Assembly (NCBI RefSeq): GCF_010015445.1
Contig: NC_053121.1
Coordinates: forward strand, 27,099,934-27,163,933
DNA length: 64,000 bases
Origin: Perca fluviatilis
Lineage: Eukaryota > Chordata > Actinopteri > Perciformes > Percidae
Direction: 5' to 3'
Shown in pieces: positions 22,535 through 45,166 of the stretch. The position numbers and the translations under genes are program-made. The first letter of the stretch is position 1, and the number at the start of each line of letters is the position of its first letter. A model generated the notes under the pieces. The model was not told where the DNA came from. It worked only from the letters and a program-made list of their open reading frames with translations, and ran no database searches.

Positions 22535-23483
22535 CACTGTAATAAATTTCATGTTAGTTTAACTTGGAAATGCAAGTTCCCTTGCTGCCTTGAAAATCGA
22601 AGTTCACTCAACTTGAAGACTGCCTTTGTTTCAACTTAGAAATTAAAGTTAATGAGGTTGATGTAACTACAGTGTTCTAGGTTTGTTAAAGTTGTTCTTT
22701 TAGTTGATTTAACTTTGTATCACTTGGTTTAACTTCATACTTTAAGTTCAAACAAATAATTTATTTTCTTTCATAATGCAAGAAACCTTCCTTGCCTAGT
22801 ATAACAGACATACCTTTCTTCTTTATTTCAACTCACACTTTCAAGTTAAAACAACATATCCACATTTATAGCAGAGATACCGTGGGTGGGGCCACCCCAG
22901 GGCCCGTGCAAAATAGCGGCCTCTCTGCTGATCTTGTGTCACTTGACATAAAATGGCCGCTAGTGAAGTGACACGCCACAGATTAATGGCTGAAGAAAGC
23001 CTATTACTGCTCAACGTCTAACACCTCTAATACTCCAGCTCTTCTAACCAAACGTAACAGTCACTTAACTCATGGTTACAAATGTAAACCAGCACAACAA
23101 TGACAATTACCAGGCAACAAAACAATACATTCTAAACACACGTTTAATAAACGTAATTCATAAAGTTACATTTGTATTTCGAACAAACTGCAAACTTTTC
23201 AGCAAATTTTAACAAAACTCTATTTACCGCCTTGCATCATGGGAATTGGCCAGCCAATGAACCAGTTGCAGTCCTGACTGCCATTGGTTGATAACTTAAC
23301 TTACATACCTAAGTTAAATCAGCACATACATTTTTTTAAATAGTCAACCCAACGAATAAATGCAAGTTTAACTTTCAAAAACTCATAAAGTTGAGTTCAA
23401 AATAAACAACTTGTATAAGCTTGTTCAGTTAAAAATAAGAAATAAGTGGAAATAACTAAATGGGTCTGTAATATTTTACAGTG
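22535..23483. mobile_element. MITE with CACTGTAA ends
   Basis: It opens CACTGTAATAAATTTC at 22535 and closes TATTTTACAGTG at 23483. The flanking interior on both sides is rich in AACTTGAA/TTAACTT stretches. The middle (22860-23280) is GC-richer and different. No coding capacity. CACTG ends resemble EnSpm/CACTA-type elements; a clear 2-3 bp target duplication could not be fixed. A Tc1-type element lies directly against the right end. Confidence 0.6.
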
Positions 23484-23487
23484 CATA

Positions 23488-24697
23488 CACTCACCTTAAA
23501 GATTATTAGGAACACTTGCAAGATTTCTCGTTAATGCGATTATCTAATCAACCAATCACATTGCAGCTGCTTCAATGCATTTAGGGGTGTGGTCCAGGTC
23601 TAGACAATCTCCTGAACTCCAAACTTAATGTCAGAATGGGAACGAAAGGTGATCTAAGCAACTTTGAGCGTGGCATGGTTGTTGGTGCCAGACGGGCTGG
23701 TTTGAGTATTTCCCAATCTGCTCAGTTACTGGGATTCTCACTCACAACCATTTCTAGGGTTTACAAAGAATGGTCTGAAAAAGGAAAAACATCCAGGATG
23801 CTGCAGTCCTGGGGGGCCAAAATGCCTTGTTGATGGTCAGAGGAGAATGGGCCGACTGATTCCAGCTGATAGAAGATCAACTTTGACTCAAATAACCACT
23901 CGTTACAACCGAGGTATGCAGTAAAGCATTTGTGAAGCCACAACACGCACAACCTTGAAGCGGATGGGCTACACCAGCAGAAGACTCCACCGGGTACCAC
24001 TCATCTCCACTAAAAATAGGAAAATGAGGCTACAATTTGCACAAGCTCACCAAAATTGGACAGTTGAAGACTGTAAAAATATTGTCTGGTCTGAAGAGTC
24101 TCGATTTCTGTTGAGACATTCAGATGGTAGAGTCAGAATTTGGCGTAAACAGAATGAGAACATGGATCCGTCATGCCTTGTTACCACTGTGCAGGCTGGT
24201 GGTGTAATGGTGTGGGGGATGTTTTCTTGGCACACTTTAGGCCCCTTAGTACCAACTGGGCATCGTTTAATTGCCACAGCCTACCTGAGCATTGTTTCTG
24301 ACCATGTCCATCCCTTTATGACCACCATCTACCCATCCTCTGATGGCTACTTCCAGTAGGATAATGCACCATGTCACAAAGCTTGAATCATTTCAAATTG
24401 GTTTCTTGAACATGACAATGAGTTCACTGTACTAAAATGGCCCCCACAGTCACCAGATTTCAACCCAATAGAACATCTTTGGGATGTAGTGGAACGGGAG
24501 CTTCATGCCCTGGATGTACATCCCACAAATCTCCATCAACTGCAAGATGCTATCCTCTCAATATGGGCCATCATTTCTAAAGAATGCTTCCAGCACCTTG
24601 TTGAATCAATGCCACGAAGAATTAAGACAGTTCTGAAGGCAAAAGGGGGTCAAACACGGCATTAGTAGGGTGTTCCTAATAATCCTTTAGGTGAGTG
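23488..24697 (+). mobile_element. Tc1/mariner-type transposon with DD36E spacing
   Basis: Inverted ends ACTCACCTTAAAGATTATTA (left) and TAATCCTTTAGGTGAGTGT (right) are flanked by TA at 23486-23487 and 24698-24699. Length is 1210 bp. The transposase on the plus strand is broken. The left TA lies only two bases beyond the MITE ending at 23483. Confidence 0.92.
23636..24665 (+). pseudogene. Tc1/mariner-type transposase, DD36E spacing, inactive
   Basis: ATG at 23636 gives MGTKGDLSNFERGMVVGARR with the helix-turn-helix SISQSAQLLGFSLTTISRV. A frame change near 23815 leads to LVDGQRRMGRLI, then RMGYTSRRLHRVPL and IVWSEESRFLLRHSDGR. The first catalytic D is E here (WSEES). The second is DNAPCHKA, just after an in-frame TAG at 24358, with another stop at about 24384. 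The E is in SPDFNPIEHLW, 36 residues after the second D. It ends KAKGGQTRH and TAG. Several stops and a lost catalytic residue make it dead. Confidence 0.9.
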
Positions 24698-24699
24698 TA

Positions 24700-25829
24700 T
24701 GTCATAAGCCCTGCCTGTACTTTGTTGCAGTGTTTAGTGGGAGGAATCAATTTCTATTCTTTCTTGCAAACACAGGAACCACATGCAGTTTGAAAATCCA
24801 AGTAAAGTTTGTTGATATGTTGCAGGTAAAATGATCCAGTGGTAAATGGCAGGAGGGTTTAACACCCTTGAGCAACATTTGATTATTGCTATTGATCATA
24901 GTTGGATTCAGAGCCATCATGGGTAGAAACTGCAGTACATGGATGGGCAAGGACGATGGGGGTGAATGAATCCAAGCAATAGTCCCTAACTTAGTAATAG
25001 AAAGGATAGAAACATACAAGGCATATAAGAAGGGAATGAAGCAAAGACAAAAACATTTCTTCTTTTTTTGTGTGTGTCAGGATATTCTACCAGCACATAA
25101 ATAAATAAATAATAAATTCATAAGTCAGTTCCTCCATCTAGTGCTGATAAATTGAATAAGCAGTGAGACATCTTTACTTCAAAGCTACATCCGCTGTTTT
25201 ACCTCAAACAAGATCATGGACAAACCTAAACCCCAAATTATATTAAATCTTAAACCAAGCCCTGAAAAGCCCATCATAAATATTTGAAATCCTACATCTT
25301 GCAATTTCAGTCCATACTACATCATACCATAAAATATCCACTAAGTGGTGGAGTTTACAAATATTCAGCTAGTGGATTAAAACACAATGCTTTAGTCATA
25401 GAATGTGTGTCATTTTAAGGATATACTTCAGATGCGTAAATGAATGCGAACTCGCACACTTTCATGTAGTGACTTCCAGTCTTGTACTTGTGTTATTAAT
25501 TACTAACACAAGTAAATTCAGAAAAGACATTAATGTTAGGAATTACATTCAGCTCTTTTCTGAATGTGTCTTAAATAAGTCCTTCTCAAGATATGGCTAC
25601 ACACTAGTTTATTGCTTAATATATATAATTTAGTATTAAAACTATGCACAAAGAATAAAGTTTCTTATCACATTTTGACCTACATGATACAACTTCTGTT
25701 TTAGAGCAATGGCCAGCTCTGTTTTTTTTGTGTGTAGGTGCATAACACAATGTAAACAGGATAAAAAGGTTTGGAATTATTTTTACAACTGAAATAATTT
25801 TTTGTCATTACAGAGGGAAAGTACAGGAA
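24700..25829. other. Non-coding stretch, nothing recognised
   Basis: No coding domain or repeat edge identified. Confidence 0.45.
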
Positions 25830-25925
25830 AAAGGTACCCTTGGGTACCGGCAACGAATTTGAGGTATTGTATCGGTACTGGTAAAAATTGTGAACGCTAC
25901 CAAACCCTACCCGCCAGGTTGTAAT
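25830..25925. repeat. Decayed MITE fragment
   Basis: GGTACCCTTGGGTACCGG followed by GTATTGTATCGGTACTGG resembles the end region of teleost MITEs built on GGTACCG/CGGTACC motifs. No full boundaries seen. Confidence 0.4.
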
Positions 25926-26544
25926 CGTTTGTGTGGCTGCATTTTGGATTCCCGGTGGAAACACTGCAGTTATTAGGTCTGAAGAGGTTAGTTATACAGG
26001 AGAGAAGTCAGTCAGTTGAGTTAGTGGAAAAACCTTTCACACTGCTCGTTTTTCATTCTGTGACTTTCAATTGAATAAAAGACTATTTTTCCAGTCATTT
26101 TTCGTCATTGAAGTTTTCTTTAAAATAGTGTTAAAATCGGCTATATCATGATTTATTGGGAGAAACCAATAATTTCTATGTAAAATCAGACATTCAGCAC
26201 ATGCTCCTTTGTTTCATAACCACATCTTCCTCAGCTGACTATTTGACTGTGAAATTGGCAGTCAAATAGAGCTCTTTAGATCAAATAGTAATCCCCAATT
26301 TGCAACGGAAAGTATGTTTTGAAAGAAAAGGTTACACTGCTTGGATCGTGTTTTTTTACATAATCAATATTTTTATTAAATGTATCGTGTATTTATAGTG
26401 AATGTATTTAACGTTCACTGAAATGGATTTTGTTAAACTAAACTAAACATAAACATGATTAACATTTTATTGGTTATGTTTAGGCAACGCAAAGCACTCG
26501 TTTAATATATGAAACAGAATGAGAACTCTAAACTACATGAAGAG

Positions 26545-26700
26545 CTGTAATTAACTAAAAGTCTGAGCATTTTAGTCTTATTTTAGTCAGAATTATCCAT
26601 GACTATTTTAGTCTAGTTTTAGTCGACGAACATTTATGACAATTAGTCTAGTTTTAGTTAATGAAAATTGTATTTTAGTCTGTAATGTAATGCAATTCTA
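26545..26700. repeat. hAT-like TTTTAGTC-rich end fragment
   Basis: TTTTAGTCTAGTTTTAGTCG and related TTTTAGTC units are repeated through this stretch. I associate this motif with an end region of an abundant fish hAT family. The BED finger at 26953-27141 is close by and may belong to the same insertion. Confidence 0.45.
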
Positions 26701-26788
26701 TTTAATCCAGTCAATATAGTATAAGTATTTAGTAGTATAGACAAAACCAAAATGTTGGCCACGAACCCACACACTCTCTCAAACACAC

Positions 26789-26789
<1 letters not shown>

Positions 26790-26822
<33 letters not shown>
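26790..26822. repeat. (AC)n microsatellite
   Basis: About 16 AC units. Confidence 0.95.
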
Positions 26823-26824
<2 letters not shown>

Positions 26825-26949
26825 TTGTCTCCACACACAGCTCCAGTGGCTAACGTCTAAAGCTAATGTTAAAATGAGACACATTAATCATAGCCTCATG
26901 AGTTGGCATTAGCTTTCTAAAATAGAAAGTAACGTTACGTTAATGTCTT

Positions 26950-27141
26950 GACTTACCTCAATTTCATTATGGAATGTCTCTTAAGGTTTGTGGTGTTTTT
27001 TCCTGTGATTTTGTGGCCGCATTTCTTCCCATGTTTTTCCACAACACATTCCGTTTTCTTTTCCACTTCTATGTAATGAAAGTTTTTCCAAATGCCGTTT
27101 ATTCTTTTTCTCCCAAAGACAAACTCCGGCTGGCCGGCCAT
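26950..27141 (-). pseudogene. BED-type zinc finger, N-terminus of a hAT-like transposase
   Basis: The minus-strand frame starts MAGQPEFVFGRKR, then IWKNFHYIEVEKKTECV and KCGHKITGKNTTNLKRH. The aromatic pair W..F, cysteine, second cysteine and KRH fit the BED finger that starts many hAT transposases (family knowledge). The second zinc histidine is not seen (SIMKL). A consensus donor (GAG|GTAAGT) ends the exon at about 26957. No downstream catalytic exon was found, so I call it a remnant; a domesticated gene exon cannot be excluded. Confidence 0.5.
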
Positions 27142-27202
27142 GGTCCCAGCTTTCTGTGTCAGACTTAATTTTGTTTGTTGTCATTTACGCTCGTCTCACT
27201 CT

Positions 27203-27514
27203 CTAACTCACTGCTGCATCTTCTAAATAAAATAATGCCGCGACCAGGGCCAGGTAGCAACAAAATGGCGCCATAGATGGCTCGAGTTCTGAAGCGAAGC
27301 TTACCCCCTTGGCCGCGACAGGGCTTGAGGAAGTAACGTCGCCTGCGTCTTCGCAGTGCGACCTGATGCTGTGTTCATAAACTTCTGGTGTACTTACAAA
27401 CTTTCCAATCCATCGTTTTATGAGAGCATAACCTATTTGTACTACTTGTAGACGTTTGGTATCATTTCGGGCATTATTAGTGGGGTAACTTACAAGATAC
27501 AAACGTGGGTCCAT
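27203..27514 (-). repeat. Interspersed fish repeat with AATGGCGCCAT core
   Basis: CAAAATGGCGCCATAGATGG and GTTCTGAAGCGAAGCTTACC recur at 53918-53965 with few changes. The 103-codon open frame across it has no recognised domain. I treat it as a repeat, not a gene. Confidence 0.55.
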
Positions 27515-28976
27515 TAGCCCCTGCGCTAAGCTATTCAGCTGATAACGCTACTATAGCTAACTCTCCCAATGTTCGACCCAGGTGAAAAAACCTTCTGGGG
27601 GGGTGTTTGGCTCGAGGTCATGGTGCAAAGGACCCTAGGGTGAATTACTCCGAACCACCACTTTAAAATTTGTCACGAAAACTACTAAAATGAGGAGGTA
27701 ACTAGGTCACGGACTGAGGTCGGATAATATAAAAAAGTGGCCGTTAGTTTCACACGGAATACAAGCCCAATCTCTTGAGTGACAGCCCTGTGTTTGTTTA
27801 ACTTATCCACAACCCAAACCTGACTCCTTACATGGAGTTTGGTGCTCTTATTTTGTCACATTACTTCTTTGTTTGCGTTTACTATACTTACTGCAGCCAA
27901 TAGAGAGCGTCTCCTAATAACAACAAGGGTTGTTATAAGCTGCTTGCACACTCGACCTATATGATTGTTTTCTGGGTGAGGATGTCTGGTACGCTGAATA
28001 TATCCAACAGGCATATGTCAGGCATATACAGTTTGATAAAAGCTGTCACTCTTTTTCACTCTTACTCATGTTGGATCCTGTCTTCTACCCCTGTAGAAGA
28101 AAGCAAACAGACTTTTTATAATAAAATCTTCACTGGATTGACATTAACACTAACTTCACAGTGAGATAAACCCACCCTCCTTTTGGTGTGGCTTATTTGT
28201 TGATAAATGTTTTACAATATTTAGAGTGATAACAGGCCTAAAGAACAATTCCAGCTCAGTCATAGTTTTTGTTCATTTCATTTCATTTTCTTACAATTGA
28301 TAACATGATAACTCATTTTGTTTTTCACTTCCAAAAACAAGGCTTAAAAAATGTCCTCCATAATTACTAGTGATATTAACCAATAACATACTAGTATTTA
28401 AATGGCAGTATTTCAAAAACATTTTCTTTTACAAGAAATTAACAGCAAATATCTCATAATTTGTATGAAAAGTAGCTCTTTAAAGAACATTTAATAAAAA
28501 AAGCACAATTGCATTGTCCTTTAAGCCTACTGTATGTTGTTTTTTTTAAATGTATTTCAATTGCCATTGTTGCATTGTCTTTCTATGTCATTATCCTTGA
28601 CACGGCAGATAATTACATCATCCTGTGTTACTGTCAGGATTTAATTATGCAGACTGTTGTGACTTAGGTACTGTTAATTTTATGTTTTCAGCAATCTAAA
28701 GGCAAAATGTAAACAATCAAACAGGGGAGGGTTAATGGTGACAGAAATCAGCCACTTAAAGTCATCACTTTTTTCCTTCTGTGTATAAACAGAAGTGAAA
28801 TAGACAGCTCTTTCTTGCAAACTCATAGTCATAATGCTTCAGTGATTTCAGTATTTCCTTGTTTATTTTTTGCTGCCTGTCTGTCTGTCTATGCTGCAGA
28901 GTATAAAGTAGTGCTAATATAGTTAAAGTTGTAGTGATAAATTAAAATTGTAAGTTAGTATGCTGACAGGCATTAA
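27515..28976. other. Non-coding stretch, nothing recognised
   Basis: No supported coding or RNA signal. Confidence 0.45.
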
Positions 28977-29136
28977 AAGGGCAGTTCACCCCAAAATCAA
29001 AAATGCATGTTTTTCTTCTTACCTGCATAGTGCTATTTATCCATCTAGATTGTTTTGGTGCGAGTTGCCCAGTGTTGGAGATATCGGTCATAGAGATGTC
29101 TGCCTTGTGGTGCTCAAAGCGCAGACCTGATTAAAA

Positions 29137-29190
29137 GCAGTTTCATGTAGGAACCATTTTCTTTCTACCATAGTTCCTACATGAAACTGC
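29137..29190. repeat. 18-bp perfect hairpin
   Basis: GCAGTTTCATGTAGGAAC at 29137-29154 is the reverse complement of 29173-29190, with an 18-base loop. It lies at the centre of the foldback transposon and probably marks where its two halves meet. Confidence 0.9.
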
Positions 29191-29206
29191 TCACAACTAG
29201 GTCTGT

Positions 29207-29856
29207 TAGAGGCTGAGGAGGTTTGGCATGTCGCCTAAGATCCTCAACAACTTCTACAGCTGCGTTATCGAGAGTGTCTGACTAATTGCATTACTGTGTG
29301 GTACGGCAGCACTACTGTCATGGTCCGCAAACGCCTGCAGAGAGTGGTGAAGACTGCACAGAAGATCACCAGGACTCCACTGCCCTCTCTACAGAATATC
29401 TACCACTGCAGAGTCCACAGGAGAGCTGCTTCCATCCTCAAAGATCCCTCCCACCCCTAGCACGGACTGTTTACACTTCTACCCTCAGGACGGAGGTACA
29501 GAAGTGTGAAATGCAGGACCTCAAGATTAAAGAACTCTTTTTTCCCCTCTGCCATCAGACTCCTAAACAGCTGTTAGGAGTTTGCAACCATGGACATCAC
29601 TGTTTAATTTTATTGCCTTATTTAGAACTGCACTACCTCACTTTTTATTGCTTTTATTAAGAAATGCACTACCTTAATTTTATTGCCTTTAATTGCTTTT
29701 ATTGCTCCTTTATTATTTTTTTTTTATTATTTTTTGTATGATATTGTATTTATTGTATGACATTTAGTGTGGACGGCAAAGTAAGAATTTCATTGTGCAG
29801 GGAAACTTGCTTTCTGTCTGTGCATATGACAATAAACTCTTTGAACTTGAACTTGT
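29207..29856 (+). mobile_element. LINE 3' end (reverse transcriptase C-terminus)
   Basis: Translation gives ITVWYGSTTVMVRKRLQRVV, KTAQKITRTPLPSLQNIYHC and RRAASILKDPSHP. After a stop or shift, FTLLPSGRRYRS and KNSFFPSAIRLLNSC follow. This is the C-terminal end of a fish LINE ORF2. The 3' UTR ends ACAATAAACTCTTTGAACTT with a repeated TTGAACT tail at about 29841-29855. The copy is truncated at its 5' end. Confidence 0.8.
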
Positions 29857-30220
29857 TAGGGCTCTAGAGTGCGACCAAAATTTGTAAGGGTGCAACTAAG
29901 ACACACACACGGCTCCCCTGCAACATGGAAAGACACAGCGCCGCTGGTCCAAACTGCTGAAATTTTTTTACAGTTTTAATTGTTATTAACACAGCTGTAT
30001 ATTGTTAAGTATGAGAGGGAAACCTGTATTGGTACCAGTGTTTCCGCTGGTAACTCTCTGTTATTGCGGCCACCATGTCGAAAAACACATTAGAAGTTAT
30101 TAAATGCAACTAACTTCAGTTTGTTGAGTAATAGCGTGTAAGATGGAGCCTGCTGGACCTGGGCGAGAGATGTGACCCATGGCCAGACTATCATAGTTCA
30201 TAAAAATGCAGCGCAGTGAC

Positions 30221-30767
30221 CAGGGTTCGAAATGACTTAGGACTCTTGGGGGGTCCCCTAAAATGTAATTATAAAAAATACTGAAGACTACCTTGCTACA
30301 CTATATGCTGCAGGCAAAATTATATTGACATATTTTGAAGGTGGGATAATGGTCTTGGGATGTTTTTCATGGTTTGGGCTAGTCCCAGTATTGTAGTGGT
30401 CTCTGGAGAAGTGGATTGGCTATAATCTAACAGGTAACCCTCTAATTCTGGAGCAACAAAGTTACAGCACCTTATATAAATCCCTGACATGACAAAGTGG
30501 ATAACAGGTAATTCTTTCCTTGAGCAAGGAAGTTAACTAAGTTACCTAAATCCACCAGGTGTACTCATTATGGCAGCACCATGCACCTTCAAAGGGTTTG
30601 ATCAAATACAAATGGCATTTCTCATCCCTTATGTTAATAGAATTTGTAAAACAACTAGCCGCTGGATTGAATAATAATGATGTCTATAAAAACTGTACCT
30701 ACATTAGATGGTTTACTTTGTTTTAAAGTAGTCAATCTATAACCTGAACTAAAATCTTTAGGGACAC

Positions 30768-30802
<35 letters not shown>

Positions 30803-31490
30803 TATTCTAACATGACTGAAAGCCATTAAAATGACAATAATCCAATAGTTACCACATTATTCAAAATCACTGACTGGACAATTAGGTTGTTATGCTAGCT
30901 TTGAATAACTAGTCTAACTGCTATATGTCTGCTGTTAGCTGGCATATTATTTGGCTTCATACCTATGCTTCATACACATACAGCTAGCAAGAAACGTTGA
31001 CAAACGCACTCTTCTAATCATTACGTTACACTGGGTATCTAAGTTAGTTAATGCAACTTTTGATATAGGAACACCAACTCCAAATATTTTACTATAATAA
31101 GCAATTATTATGGAGATATAAACATAATCGAAGCACTTACAGGATTTTCATTAGGGATTTCAGTCTTTGTGAGGCTTCGTTTTTGCCGCCTTCCAACAAT
31201 AAACATACGTGGTCTGCGTCATAGACTGTACTGTATGCGCCGGAGGACCACAACAACAATCTGTGATGCTATTAGCTGCCCTGATTGCTGCCCAATCGCG
31301 CTAGGAAATACATTAATTATTGTTATAAATATAAAACGTCACTAAAGACCTATAATTTTCACAATCATTTTTAATGTTAAAAATATTTGTCGGGGAACCC
31401 CCAAAATCTAAAAATAAATTCTTATAGGGGGTCCCTAATGACTTATGGGGGGTCCGGGACCCCCCCAGACCCCCCTCATTTCGAACCCTG
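30221..31490. mobile_element. Inner hAT element with exact 8-bp target duplication
   Basis: CAGGGTTCGAAATGA at 30221 pairs with TCATTTCGAACCCTG ending at 31490. GCAGTGAC is duplicated at 30213-30220 and 31491-31498. The 1270-bp interior has no transposase and contains a 29-base poly-A run at 30772-30800 and G/C-rich sub-terminal runs (GGGGGGTCC). Non-autonomous. Confidence 0.93.
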
Positions 31491-31672
31491 GCAGTGACGA
31501 TACAGACATTTCATAGCCTACACAAGACGTGTGTAACGCCGCTAACCCGCCAAAGCGTATTCGACCCGTGCTGGACCCACTCATAATGAGTCAGCCGTCA
31601 CTCTGTGAGGAGCATACGCTTCAGTCCATCACACTCCCCCGCTCCCTCTGTCTCCCTATGTCTTTCTGTATG

Positions 31673-31824
31673 TTTTTTTTTTTTTTTTTTAAAGATTTCG
31701 GCATTTATTTTGATAGGAAAGCTGAAGACATGAAAGGGGAGAGAGAGGGGGGAATGAAATGCAGGAAAGGGCCGCAGGTCGGAGTCGAACCTCTATATAT
31801 ACCAACTTAGCTATCCGGGCGTCC
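31673..31824 (-). repeat. tRNA-derived SINE with poly-A tail
   Basis: On the minus strand the head contains a perfect A box (TAGCTAAGTTGG, 31802-31813) and B box (GGTTCGACTCC, 31781-31791). The body CCCTTTCATGTCTTCAGCTT and a poly-A tail (poly-T at 31673-31690) follow. Total about 150 bp. CTTTCT-type sequence on both sides may be the target duplication. It sits in the outer hAT element. Confidence 0.88.
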
Positions 31825-31881
31825 TCTTTCTCTTTTAATCAATCTGTTATTGTTGTTGAAAACAAGTGAAGGAGCTTTCTC

Positions 31882-31883
<2 letters not shown>

Positions 31884-31912
<29 letters not shown>
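31884..31912. repeat. (TA)n microsatellite
   Basis: About 14 TA units. Confidence 0.95.
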
Positions 31913-31915
<3 letters not shown>

Positions 31916-32420
31916 TAGGCTATTTATTTCAGATAACTTTCATTTACATGTGTTGCATCTGTATATTTTCAAACTGGTAGTGGTTGTCTTTGCATTTTTT
32001 TTTTATCACAATCTGTTTTAATAAAAGAGCTTGTGAAAAGTAACTTTGACTTAAAACTGAACATTTAGCGTAAAAAAATACAGAGCTATATATCGTGTGT
32101 TGCCATTCAGCGTTAACGGCAACGCGAGGAAAAATTTGGGTGCACCTAAATTTTGTGCTGGTGCACCTAAATAAAAAAGTTAGGCGCACCAGTGCAACCA
32201 AGGCAAAAAGTTATTCTGGAGCCCTGTCTGTGGATTATCTTGAGTAACGAGGTCATGATTTTTTCAAATGTATTTAATTTTTTGGTGCTTTGAGCACCAC
32301 AAGCCGAATGCCATATAGTTTCCCTGGGCAACTCACACCAAAACAATCTAGACTAATAAATAGCATTACAGGTAAGATAAAAACATATGTATTTTAGATT
32401 TTGCGGTGAACTGTCCCTTT

Positions 32421-33851
32421 TTACGGTTGAAATTTGTTTCTATTTGCCTAAAACAAATTCATTTGAGGTCCAGAAAAAAAAATATATATATATATATATA
32501 TTAACAGTAGCTCTGAAGTGAAGTAGATGAGCTTTTAGTGAGACAGATCAGTTTGAGAGACAAATGGCTAAATGATGCTATAAATCCTGTTATATTCTCA
32601 CTCCAGAGTACTTGTGGAAGTCATGTGCTAGTTTAGGTAAAGATGTATTCCAGTTGTGTTGCTTCTGTCTCCCCACAACTTACTTCAACAGCCCCAGACA
32701 AAGCATGTGTCATTTAAAAAAAAAATATGTGTAAACATATTGATCTGATAACTTTTATTTGCGGCACCTCTGATCCTGTTCAGAATTCACTGGCACGTCC
32801 CCAGAACAGAAAATACTGAATCATTCATAACTGTCTAATCTCAAACAGGCTCCGTACTGGAATTGCCGACGCTCAGTAAGACAAACCATTCACTTCCCTC
32901 TGTGGGACTCAGACCCCCGTATAGTAATGTTCACAGACACAATGAGAAATAAAGGGGTATTACGCTCACAAACACATAGTACAGCAGCTACAAGTAAAAA
33001 GTTACTGCTTTTCTGATTATTTCCTTTCAAGTCCAAACGCTTGTCTTTGCCAATAGAGAGCTAGGACTGTTTCTATGAATTGCTACTGCAGCTTTAGCAA
33101 ACACAGGTAAAATGGTGTGACATAGTTTGACAAAGGGCTGTTTTGATGGAGAGGATGATTATTATATCAATAATTATTTTATTGTCCTGTGGTTTGCAGC
33201 ATGTCTTCCAGATAGTGCTGCTATACATGTAAGAAACATGGCATTTGTCCTTGATGTTGGAGCATAATGAAGCTCTATTGTCTCTCTGTATCTTCACTAT
33301 TCCAGTATTGATCAGAAATCATTCTCTTTCAGTCACTTGAGGAGAGTGGTATTAAAGCCCCATATACTGCAGCAGCTTTCCAATCACTTTGTGTGCTAAG
33401 AACAGAGAAGACACAAAGTTCACTGGTTTACTCCAACAATTTTCCCTGACAATAAGAAATAAGACCTACTGTTAATACAAATCTTCACATGTACTGACAA
33501 ACTTTTTGTCTTTTTTTTGTCATACATATCTGCAGTATATTTTCGTAATGAGTCTTGAAAATGGATACAGTTGGATAGCTGAGAGCTGTGTTAGTCCACA
33601 AAAGCGGTACTTAATTTCTGCTTGATTTGATCGCAACGACAATATATGGCTTCGATCTGCAGAGGTCTCCCACAGTCTGAGTGAGACACTGGTGGTGGAA
33701 CTGGACCACTTCGACAAAAAATAGAAAAACAAAGTCACTATACATATATAGAGTGAGGAGTAACGCCACACGGTCCATTTTCCTCTCAACTGCACTGGTC
33801 CTCCCATCTTCTTGGTACTAGGAGGGTCCCTAGCATGCTCCCCTGCAGTCT
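32421..33851. other. Presumed 3' UTR and 3' flank of the receptor gene
   Basis: This lies immediately beyond the receptor stop codon (minus strand). No coding block is recognised. I could not fix a polyadenylation site. Confidence 0.4.

Positions 33852-45166
<11,315 letters not shown>

Larger units (their letters stand above)
29857..32225. mobile_element. hAT-like element, interrupted by others
   Basis: TAGGGCTCTAGAGTGCGACC at 29857 and AAAGTTATTCTGGAGCCCT ending at 32225 are an imperfect inverted pair. GTCTGT occurs at 29201-29206, before the LINE piece, and at 32226-32231, after this element. So LINE and hAT sequence together lie between what looks like one duplicated target. The interior holds another hAT element and a SINE. 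Confidence 0.6.
28977..32420. mobile_element. Foldback-type DNA transposon with ~100-bp inverted ends, host of nested insertions
   Basis: The left end (AAAGGGCAGTTCACCCCAAA from 28977) and the reverse complement of the right end (AAAGGGACAGTTCACCGCAA, to 32420) stay alignable for about 100 bases, including CTAGATTGTTTTGGTG. The left flank is TTAA and the right TTTA/TTAC, suggestive of a TTAA-targeting element (Kolobok-like), but not exact. The original element was short; most of the 3.4 kb is later insertions. Confidence 0.75.

Noticed and set aside
27203..27514. 103-codon open frame as a gene
   Set aside because: Part of the sequence recurs at 53918-53965, so it is repeat-derived, with no recognised domain.
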